Below are positions 56,989-64,000 of a stretch of 64,000 nt of DNA, one piece after another. The notes under the pieces are model-generated. The model had not been told where the DNA came from. It saw only the letters and a program-made list of their open reading frames with translations, and searched no databases. This stretch comes from Affinundibacterium baiyunense (GTDB lineage: Bacteria; Pseudomonadota; Gammaproteobacteria; Burkholderiales; Burkholderiaceae_D). Positions within the stretch are counted from its first letter, which is position 1; every line of letters starts with the position of its first letter. The stretch spans positions 124,001-188,000 of the forward strand of contig NZ_JAGSPM010000006.1 of the NCBI RefSeq assembly GCF_018139645.1, read 5' to 3'. The translations under genes were made by a program, and so were the position numbers.

Positions 56989-59900
56989 ATGACAAACAAC
57001 AAACAAGCAGCCTTTGCCAGAAGGTCTGCAATTGCCTTGGCTATCAGTATGTGTTTTGCGACAGCAGCAATGGCGCAAAGCTCAGAAGGGTCGATTTTTG
57101 GACGGGTTGCGACACCTAAAGCAAAAGTCACATTAGAAAACGTCGAAAACGGTAGCGTACGTCACATTGATGCGCACGCTGATGGTAGCTTCGCCATCAG
57201 CAAGGTGGCCCCAGGGCGCTACAAAATCACATCAGGCGGTATCACGCGTGAAATTGAAGTTGCGATTGGCACTGGTACCGAAGTCAAGTTGGATGGCACT
57301 TCTGTTGTGGTGAGTGGTTCGCGTACACGTAGCCCAATTGATGTTTCAAGTTCTGAATCAAATACAGTTTTCACGCAGGCTGAAATTCAATCTATGCCAA
57401 TTGCACGTAACGCAACCGCAGTCGCGATGTTGGCACCCGGAACGGTACAGGGTGATGCTGGTTTGGCTAATTTACCGTCGGTCGCTGGCGCATCTATCGC
57501 CGAAAATGGTTACTACATCAATGGTATGGATGTGACGAACATTCGTAATTTGTTGACGTTCGCAAGTTTGCCATTTGATGCAGTTGAACAGCAGCAAGTT
57601 AAAACGGGAGGATATAGTGCGGAGTATGGACGTTCTCTTGGTGGTGTCATTAGTTTGACGACGAAGCGTGGTACCAATAAATGGAAAGGTGGCGCCTCGA
57701 TTATTCATGCGCCTGAGAACTTCCGCGCCAAAGGAAAAAATGTCGTTGATAAAGAAGTTCTGGATAATCCAAACGGTTATTTCGTCTTTGGTCGCAACAA
57801 TACAAGTCACTCAACTGAAATTAACGCGAATTTGGGTGGTCCGATTATTAAAGACAAATTGTTTATTTGGGGGATGGTGACACAACAAAGAAGTAGTAGT
57901 GACACTTACAGTAAGACATCGAGTCGGCTAGAAGAATCAGGACGTCCAAATGGTATGTTGAAGTTGGATTACGTCATTAGTGGCGATCATCGTATAGAAG
58001 GAACCGCAATTTCAAATCATAGTACTTTGCGTCGAACAGATTGGTTGCATCCGGCAGGCCAAAACTATGTGGTTGATCATCTAGGTGCGCCTCGAATCAG
58101 TAGTCAAGATGATTTATCGACGGTTTTTATTGGCAAATACACAGGTTCGATTACGGATGATTTGGCGGTTTCTCTTTTGACTGGTGGAACCAATGCTTAT
58201 TATGGATTGTGGAAAGGGGTTAATGCCTCCCGTCCATATGATCCTACATGTCCAGCGGTAACAGGTCCATCTACAGGACAGCGTCAAGGTTGCTATGCTT
58301 TCCCAGCAGTGAGCACTCGTGATCCCAACTTTGGCGAGAACTTTGATAAACGCAGAAATACTCGCCTTGATCTCGAGTATAACTGGGGAACCCATACTAT
58401 ACGCGCGGGTATCGATAATCAGAAGTTCACCTCTGCCCAATCTGGATCAGTAAATAGCTCCGGCGGTAAGTCATATGCGTACGCTTATTCCTTAAACGGT
58501 GCAGTTAATGGCGTACCTAATGTTGTTGCAAAAGGTGGTGAGTATGTCGTTGTATCTTATGGATATAGTTCTTCAGGCATTTACGAAGTACTTAACGATG
58601 CTAAATACTTAGAAGATACATGGCAAGTTACACCAAATGTGCGTATGACGGGTGGCTTGCGCTGGGAGTCATTTGTTAATAAGAATGCAGAAGGTGTTGC
58701 ATTCGCTGAAAAGAAAAATTTGTTTGCGCCACGCTTAGGTGTGTCATGGAATGTCAAAGGTGATTCGACCTTGAAGATCTATGGTAATGCTGGTCGTTAC
58801 TATATTCCAGTCGCATCGAATACGAATATTCGTGGAACACAGATTTCGTATAGCGAACAAAAATTCTATACATTTACGGGTAAGGATCCAAAGAGTGCGG
58901 TGCCAACGGGTTTGACCGAAATTGGGCAAGCCATTATCAATGGATCAGAGCGCTTGCCGCATCCAGCAACCGTTGCTGATCCTAATCTGAAGCCAATGAA
59001 CAAAGACGAGGTTATTTTTGGTTTTCAGCAATCGATTAACAAGTCACTTGCCTACGGCGTAAAGTACACCAAGAATCGTATTAATGCAGGTATGGACGAT
59101 TATTGTGGTACCGCACAAATCGCAAAGTGGGCGAAAGATCAGGGCTATACCAAATTCAATCACAAATCTCTAGCAGGTTGTGTATTGATGAATCCGGGTG
59201 AAGATTTGACTTTGTTAATGGACTTGAATGGCGATGGCAAACTGGTTCGCGGAACAATTCCAGCGAAGTATTTGGGTTTGGCGACATACGAGCGTGATTA
59301 CGATGCTTTAGAGTTCACATTGGAACGCCCGTTTGACGGCGCCTGGGGTGGTGGTGCATCGTATGTCTGGGCGAAGAGCCGTGGTACCGCCGAGGGCTAC
59401 GTGCAGTCGAACTTGAATCAAACTGATGCGGGTATTACGCAAGACTTCGACTTTGGTTCGTTCACCGATGGTTCATATGGCTATTTGCCAAATGACCGCC
59501 GTCATCAGTTCAAACTGTATGGTTCATACAAGTTTAATGAGACATGGACAGCTGGTCTGAACTCTCGTATTACGTCAGGTCGTGCAACCAGTTGCTTGGG
59601 TTTTGTGCCAACTACGGTACCTGATTACTTGGGTGCAGATGGAACAACCAATGGAGGTTCTGGCGCATACACTAGTGCTTCGAGCTACTACTGCATGAAT
59701 AAAGATGGGGTAAGCGAATTGCACCCACGCGGTACTGGTCCACGTACGCCTTGGACTGCGCAGTTAGATTTGTCGGTGAACTATAACAAAAAGTTCGGTG
59801 ATCATTTATTGACTGTTCAATTCTCGTTGGTCAATGTATTTGATACACGCACTGTGCAAGAGTGGGCTGAACGTAGTGATTACAGTCGCAGCACAAGTAA

Positions 59901-59994
59901 AACGCCGCCAGGTCGTTTTAATCAAAACTATCAGTCACCAACTGTGTTTCAAACGCCACGTAATTTGCGTGTAACTGCACGTTATAACTTCTAA
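56989..59994 (+). CDS. Oar-like TonB-dependent receptor with N-terminal carboxypeptidase-like domain
   Basis: 1001 residues from the ATG at 56989 (AAAGGA just upstream; the frame is open 20 codons earlier). A signal peptide ends near TAAMAQ (about 28). A carboxypeptidase-regulatory-like beta domain follows (about 30-95: GSIFGRVATPKAKVTLENVENG), then the plug (TSVVVSGSRTRSPIDVSSSES ... EYGRSLGGVISLTTKRGTN) and a barrel ending in VTARYNF with the terminal aromatic residue. This Oar-type architecture is common in receptors for peptides, oligosaccharides or quorum-type molecules. No partner genes (TonB, hydrolases, transporters) are adjacent, so the substrate is unknown. Confidence 0.92.
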   Translation: MTNNKQAAFARRSAIALAISMCFATAAMAQSSEGSIFGRVATPKAKVTLENVENGSVRHIDAHADGSFAISKVAPGRYKITSGGITREIEVAIGTGTEVKLDGTSVVVSGSRTRSPIDVSSSESNTVFTQAEIQSMPIARNATAVAMLAPGTVQGDAGLANLPSVAGASIAENGYYINGMDVTNIRNLLTFASLPFDAVEQQQVKTGGYSAEYGRSLGGVISLTTKRGTNKWKGGASIIHAPENFRAKGKNVVDKEVLDNPNGYFVFGRNNTSHSTEINANLGGPIIKDKLFIWGMVTQQRSSSDTYSKTSSRLEESGRPNGMLKLDYVISGDHRIEGTAISNHSTLRRTDWLHPAGQNYVVDHLGAPRISSQDDLSTVFIGKYTGSITDDLAVSLLTGGTNAYYGLWKGVNASRPYDPTCPAVTGPSTGQRQGCYAFPAVSTRDPNFGENFDKRRNTRLDLEYNWGTHTIRAGIDNQKFTSAQSGSVNSSGGKSYAYAYSLNGAVNGVPNVVAKGGEYVVVSYGYSSSGIYEVLNDAKYLEDTWQVTPNVRMTGGLRWESFVNKNAEGVAFAEKKNLFAPRLGVSWNVKGDSTLKIYGNAGRYYIPVASNTNIRGTQISYSEQKFYTFTGKDPKSAVPTGLTEIGQAIINGSERLPHPATVADPNLKPMNKDEVIFGFQQSINKSLAYGVKYTKNRINAGMDDYCGTAQIAKWAKDQGYTKFNHKSLAGCVLMNPGEDLTLLMDLNGDGKLVRGTIPAKYLGLATYERDYDALEFTLERPFDGAWGGGASYVWAKSRGTAEGYVQSNLNQTDAGITQDFDFGSFTDGSYGYLPNDRRHQFKLYGSYKFNETWTAGLNSRITSGRATSCLGFVPTTVPDYLGADGTTNGGSGAYTSASSYYCMNKDGVSELHPRGTGPRTPWTAQLDLSVNYNKKFGDHLLTVQFSLVNVFDTRTVQEWAERSDYSRSTSKTPPGRFNQNYQSPTVFQTPRNLRVTARYNF

Positions 59995-60067
59995 TGCTCA
60001 GGTTTGCTTCACTGAGAAAAGCTAAGTTTTTTTGATGTGAAGTTGTGGGTTAGATGGTAGGGAAAAA

Positions 60068-60098
60068 GGCGAGTCTGCGCTGACAGATTCGCCTTTTT
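60068..60098. terminator. bidirectional terminator between the Oar-like receptor and AsmA genes
   Basis: GGCGAGTCTG (60068-60077) pairs with CAGATTCGCC (60084-60093), one wobble, with AAAAA before and TTTTTT after. It serves both convergent genes. Confidence 0.9.
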
Positions 60099-60152
60099 TC
60101 ATGTTAGTTTAATTTCAAAATCAGATTTAAATTCTAGAAATAGCTTGGCATT

Positions 60153-62312
60153 TCATTGCCCAAACAATCCCTTCAATTTCCCTTTCAACTCCTCATTCAC
60201 TTTCTCTTTTAATTCTTTTTTCTTCTCTTCAAGAACAGGAGCTGCTTTTGCTTTGAATGCTGATTTCAAGGCTTCGCTGCCGATTTGTGAGAATAAGATT
60301 TGATAGCCTAGTTTGTCGAATGGGCCGCTGATTCGTACTGGAATGCTTAGGTCTTTTAGTTGCGATAAATCAGCGCCATCTTGTCCTGCTGATGTATTCA
60401 CAAGGGTTGTGCGTGCGGTGTAATCGAGGCTGCTATTGCGTAGATTCACTTGTCCTTTACCACCAACTCGCAAGAACGGTGATTTCATATCGAGATCGTC
60501 GCTGTTACCTATGCCGTCAACAAATTGCATTGAAACTGAAAATGCTGAGAAGTCGGTTTTCTCATTTTTGTTTGCAGCTTGTTGCTGATCTGCCTTATTG
60601 AGAATTTTCGCTTTAAAGTCGCGCAAGGATTTTGCTAAGTTAATCCCTTTCACCGCACCGTCAGTTAATTGCGTCCGTACGCTGCCGTTTAAATTATCTT
60701 TAAATTGCGATACGCGTTTGCCGTGGGTGTTGATGTTGAGGTTGAGGTTGCCGCGACCTTCAACAATATCTTTTTGCATGAAATCGACCAAGATAGGATT
60801 GATCTGCACATTACTTAAATTTTGTTGCATTTGAAAGTGGTTTCCGTCGACGTCAAATCCCATATTGCCAGCGACACTGCCTTGATACAGTTGTGCCGTA
60901 ATACCGTTCATGGCGATCTTTCCTTGGTTTGCTTTAATTGGTAAAGCAACTTGATTGATCTTTAGGTTTTTAACTTGAAGCGCTCCGATGCGGATCAGAC
61001 CATCTAGGTTCAAGGATTTGAATGCACTTAGATTGAGATCTTCTTCTTTGCTGTTATCTGCTTTTGCAGGTTCCGCTGCATTTTTAATATAACGATCTAG
61101 ATTGATTTTATCGATATCGACCTTAAAGCTGATTGCCGGATTTGAAAAATTATTCACTTGTACTGATGTTTGCAATTTGGTTTCGTCAAATTTTGCATCC
61201 AGCTTGGTATCAAGTGACTTATCCTTTAGATTGGCACTGAATTGTCCATTGATAGGGATAAGGATTTCGGTTTGCGCGAGTTTTGGATCATTCAACTTAA
61301 TTTGTAGCGCTAACTGCGGCAGTTGCACAACTTGGGTATCGAGCCCCATGCTTAGACTAGATTTCAAATTGACTTGTTTGCTGCTGCCAGCCTGTTTGCT
61401 TTGTGCTTGCGCACTGAGCTCGGCAATTTGCAATTGTTTATCCTGTATCTGTAACTTACTCAACACAATTTGCGTATTCAATTCTTGAGTACCACCTAGT
61501 TTGGCGGCTAGCTGAATTTGTTCGCTAGCACTTTTGTTCGGGCTGAGTTGCATTGCTGCTGTGCCGATTTCAACATCAAAAGGATTGCTGCCTAGTTTGC
61601 CGGCGATTTGTGTTTTGAGATCTTGCAGGTCGAGCAGTTTTTGTTCGATGTCGAAGCGCAATTGCGTATTGATGTCGATTTTTGCTTCCGCTTTGGGTTG
61701 CGCAAATTGGAATTGCGCGCTGAACTTGATCGGCGTTTTATTTTTGTCGCTGATTTTTCCGGTACTTAAATTGAGATCGTGAATGCGTCCTTTTAATTCA
61801 CTTTTTTGATCGTCAATTGCAAAATTCGATTGTGCAATTTCAATACCTTCAATATCGAAACGCATTTGCTGCGTTGCTGAGCTAGTCGATTCGGCTTCTT
61901 TGTTTGTGGATTCTTGCTTGATTAAGTCGTCGATATTTGATTGACCTGCCGCATCACGTTGATAACGTAGTTGTAAGCCTTGTAGTGAAATTTTATCGAC
62001 GACGATTTGCTTTTGTAGCAGAGGAAAAAGCGCGAGAGAAACTTGTGCTTTATCGACTGCGGCAAATTGCGTTGTTGATTCAAACTCGGACAGTTTGATC
62101 TTTTCTAAACTGACGCCCAGTTTAGGAAAAAACTTGAGTTGAATATTGCCATCAATCGCCAAGTCTCTATGTTTCTTGTTTTTAACCAGCTCAATCAATT
62201 GTGATTTGAATTGATTTGGGTCGAATACAAAACTCAGATAGGCGATACCAAGACCCAGTAAGAGTACGATAGCCGAGAGCGCGACGGCTAAAATCTTGAA
62301 AGGCTTTTTCAT
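60153..62312 (-). CDS. AsmA family protein
   Basis: Inner-membrane-anchored, mainly periplasmic protein of 719 residues. One N-terminal membrane segment (about 5-28: FKILAVALSAIVLLLGLGIAYL), then the AsmA start domain (FDPNQFKSQLIELVKNK...IDGNIQLKFFPKLGVSLEKIKL) and a long beta-rich region; the AsmA C-terminal domain includes VEGRGNLNLNINTHG and KGINLAKSLRDFKAKI. AsmA-like proteins are linked to outer-membrane assembly and lipid transport. The C-terminus is Lys-rich (EEKKKELKEKVNEELKGK). Strand and start are clear; exact role unknown. Confidence 0.9.
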   Translation of the reverse strand: MKKPFKILAVALSAIVLLLGLGIAYLSFVFDPNQFKSQLIELVKNKKHRDLAIDGNIQLKFFPKLGVSLEKIKLSEFESTTQFAAVDKAQVSLALFPLLQKQIVVDKISLQGLQLRYQRDAAGQSNIDDLIKQESTNKEAESTSSATQQMRFDIEGIEIAQSNFAIDDQKSELKGRIHDLNLSTGKISDKNKTPIKFSAQFQFAQPKAEAKIDINTQLRFDIEQKLLDLQDLKTQIAGKLGSNPFDVEIGTAAMQLSPNKSASEQIQLAAKLGGTQELNTQIVLSKLQIQDKQLQIAELSAQAQSKQAGSSKQVNLKSSLSMGLDTQVVQLPQLALQIKLNDPKLAQTEILIPINGQFSANLKDKSLDTKLDAKFDETKLQTSVQVNNFSNPAISFKVDIDKINLDRYIKNAAEPAKADNSKEEDLNLSAFKSLNLDGLIRIGALQVKNLKINQVALPIKANQGKIAMNGITAQLYQGSVAGNMGFDVDGNHFQMQQNLSNVQINPILVDFMQKDIVEGRGNLNLNINTHGKRVSQFKDNLNGSVRTQLTDGAVKGINLAKSLRDFKAKILNKADQQQAANKNEKTDFSAFSVSMQFVDGIGNSDDLDMKSPFLRVGGKGQVNLRNSSLDYTARTTLVNTSAGQDGADLSQLKDLSIPVRISGPFDKLGYQILFSQIGSEALKSAFKAKAAPVLEEKKKELKEKVNEELKGKLKGLFGQ

Positions 62313-62495
62313 AGCAAATTCCTGATTGAGAAGAAGATCACAGCGATATGATCATAGCACCTTCACAACGATGAATTTGTTAAATGTTTTTACTTGTGGA
62401 ATTTGAAATATTTGCTGCGCAAGTTTGGGAGATGAGTAAACAAAAAATGGAATTTGTGTCCTAGTGCTGTTTGGTTCAACCCTGCAAGTTGAGCT

Positions 62496-62521
62496 GTCAT
62501 TCCCGCGGCGACGGGAATGAC
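62496..62521. repeat. REP-like palindrome upstream of the AsmA gene
   Basis: GTCATTCCCG-CGGCGA-CGGGAATGAC, 10-bp perfect arms, alone in the 338-bp gap between the SPFH and AsmA genes (62313-62650). Palindromes of the TCATTCCCGC type are frequent intergenic repeats in proteobacteria. It could also act as the terminator of the minus-strand SPFH gene, but it lacks a T-run. Nothing else is supported in this gap. Confidence 0.75.
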
Positions 62522-62650
62522 GAACCGAACTAATTTACTTGAGCTAATAAACACGAGCTAATCTAGCTTAGCTATTTAACCGATAGCATTTGAATGCTTG
62601 TCTCCGTTTAGACAAGCGCACTCCAAGCTTCGGATTATTTGTGTGTTTAT

Positions 62651-63502
62651 TTACTTATTCACGTTCACTAAGGGCGTGGCATTGCCTAACAAAACCGTAT
62701 TGCCCGCTTTTGAAGCGATTGCAATTGCCGCGTCTCGTTGGATTTCCGCCAAGCGTAGTTCTTTCAAAGCAGGTGTAAGTGATTCGCTGATAATTTTATT
62801 TGCCTTTGCTTCGCCTTCTGCTTGCACGATTAAGCGTTCTGCTTCTGCTCTAGCTAAATCAACTTCTTTAAGTTTCTTCTGAATCGCTTGATCCGTTTCT
62901 GCACGTTGACGAATCGCTGCCTCAATTGCTGGGTCGGTTAACAAGTTTCGTACATTCACCGCTGTGATTAAGAAAGCGCCTTTATCATTGTTGTCTAACT
63001 CTGCTTGCAAACTTGCTCTGACCATCTCGGCTAATTCGGTACGCTTGGTATGCATCGTAGTTGCGTCTAATTGCGCGATGGATTTATAGACAGATTCACG
63101 TGCTTCGCGTGAGACGCGACTATATGCCATCACCAAGTCGCTAGTACCATCTCTAACTACTTGTTTGTGTTGCACCACGTCACCTTGGTACTTGGTGTAC
63201 AAAGCAGGAATTGCGGCTGGCATCGTCTTGAAATAAATATCGATGTCGACATCTTTCATCGTTAGATTATCGCGACTTTTTGGCGTCATATCTTGCAGCT
63301 GAAAATTCACTTCTTTTGCCGTGAATTCATCAACTGTCTTAAATGCAGTGAAGTAGATGCCTGGTGGTAGTGCATCTTTGCCGACTTTACCTAAAGTTCG
63401 TTCGACCCCGACATTACCAGTATCAATCTGGGTGCAACCAGTTAAGAATGCTGCAATTGAGATTAAACTTAGTGGCGCTAATTTGGAGAGGATTTTTTTC
63501 AT
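62651..63502 (-). CDS. SPFH/prohibitin-like lipoprotein
   Basis: 283 residues. The N-terminus is a lipoprotein signal with lipobox LTGC (cysteine at about 23), followed by TQIDTGNVGVERTLGKV, typical of the SPFH (stomatin/prohibitin/flotillin/HflK-C) domain at about 28-215. A C-terminal coiled coil follows (LKEVDLARAEAERLIVQAEGEAKANK). HflK/C members are integral membrane proteins, so a lipidated form is less common. It lies 13 bp after a small membrane protein gene on the same strand, probably one transcript. Role unknown; a membrane scaffold is plausible. Confidence 0.88.
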   Translation of the reverse strand: MKKILSKLAPLSLISIAAFLTGCTQIDTGNVGVERTLGKVGKDALPPGIYFTAFKTVDEFTAKEVNFQLQDMTPKSRDNLTMKDVDIDIYFKTMPAAIPALYTKYQGDVVQHKQVVRDGTSDLVMAYSRVSREARESVYKSIAQLDATTMHTKRTELAEMVRASLQAELDNNDKGAFLITAVNVRNLLTDPAIEAAIRQRAETDQAIQKKLKEVDLARAEAERLIVQAEGEAKANKIISESLTPALKELRLAEIQRDAAIAIASKAGNTVLLGNATPLVNVNK

Positions 63503-63515
63503 TTTTCTTCCTATA

Positions 63516-63707
63516 TCAAAGTAAGTGTAGAGCAGGTGTGTAATACGCGATGATTAACAAGATGAGTAGTAACATGCCAAACGCAATGAGTCGCAGTGCA
63601 TGGCGGGCAAATGTCTTGCTTGCATTTTTTCTGGTGAGTGGCGAGGTTAATTGCCATCCTCCATAAATTAGCACTGCGCCTATCAGTATCATCACAAAAT
63701 GTTTCAT
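63516..63707 (-). CDS. small membrane protein of unknown function
   Basis: 63 residues, two membrane segments: about 3-20 (HFVMILIGAVLIYGGWQL) and about 38-60 (LIAFGMLLLILLIIAYYT), joined by a short basic loop (TRKNASKTFARHALR). The ATG at 63707 is chosen because AAGGAG lies 5 bases upstream; two GTG codons just before it are too close to that site. It precedes the SPFH lipoprotein gene by 13 bp and could be its membrane partner. No family recognised. Beyond it, 63708-64000 shows nothing I can support. Confidence 0.7.
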   Translation of the reverse strand: MKHFVMILIGAVLIYGGWQLTSPLTRKNASKTFARHALRLIAFGMLLLILLIIAYYTPALHLL

Positions 63708-64000
63708 CACCACTCCTTTCTATTTATTTTTAAATTAAATCGCGAAACCAAAGTGTAGTTTTTTTATGGCGGACCTACTAGCAAAAACATGAGGTAATCG
63801 TTGCTAGAAAAAAACGGAATTCTTTGCTTGGATACGAGCCGCCGATTGATTGGATGTGGCAACGATATTCGCAGTAAGACTTAAATTGAGTCTAATTTGC
63901 TCTGATCGTAGTCTTAGTTTGTTACACTGTACTTACTTGCTTTGAACTGTGCTTAGGCATGGATTCGTAATTTTCTTCTAGGCTTTTTGTGTCACATTCC

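Overview
This looks like a chromosomal segment from a betaproteobacterium of the order Burkholderiales. Oxalobacteraceae, close to Undibacterium, is my best guess. The basis is gene order (dusB-fis-purH-ruvC-ruvAB; ispB/rplU-rpmA-obgE-proB; queA-tgt-yajC-secD-secF; yacG-zapD-coaE-pilD-pilC-pilB), protein character and moderate GC. The species name is inference. I see no rRNA, tRNA, CRISPR array, phage or complete insertion sequence. Nearly all genes are intact; only the first is cut by the window edge.

Layout. 1-2.2 kb: a PAS-GGDEF-EAL c-di-GMP protein and a TlpA-like thioredoxin. 2.4-8.6 kb: dusB-fis, purH, ruvC, then ruvAB; ruvC is separated from ruvAB by a 580-bp element built of two inverted arms. 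8.6-9.7 kb: an AT-rich orphan gene of unknown function. 10.1-14.2 kb: an alanine catabolic unit (alanine racemase, D-amino acid dehydrogenase) followed by a TyrR-type sigma-54 activator gene. Upstream of the racemase is a full enhancer layout: three TyrR-like boxes, an IHF-type site and a canonical -24/-12 promoter. 14.2-19.8 kb (minus strand): yacG, zapD, coaE and the type IV pilus genes pilD, pilC, pilB. 20.2-26 kb: ispB, a GH18-type glycosidase, rplU-rpmA, obgE, proB. 26-32.6 kb: a sensory and accessory stretch (PsiF-repeat protein, two periplasmic binding proteins, an orphan histidine kinase, a chemoreceptor, a DUF938 methyltransferase).

32.9-38.4 kb: a TonB-dependent receptor, a DUF6265-type exported protein, an M50 membrane protease and an SDR dehydrogenase. 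38.6-47.1 kb: recG, then queA-tgt-yajC-secD-secF. 47.4-53.7 kb: an RND efflux adaptor and pump, and a KefB/YbaL-like antiporter. 53.9-56.6 kb: argJ, a DUF815 ATPase and mutT, which in many Burkholderiales sit directly beside yacG-zapD-coaE but here lie about 40 kb away. 57-64 kb: an Oar-like TonB receptor, an AsmA-family protein, an SPFH/prohibitin-like lipoprotein and a small membrane protein.

The most interesting non-coding content is: (i) the sigma-54/TyrR/IHF control region before the racemase; (ii) the ruvC-ruvA composite inverted element, whose hairpins show compensatory base changes; (iii) a dispersed ~90-bp hairpin repeat present before both ruvC and tgt, also with a covarying base pair; and (iv) paired or single REP-like palindromes at 40.8 kb and 62.5 kb. 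I did not find a clearly new defence or metabolic gene system here.
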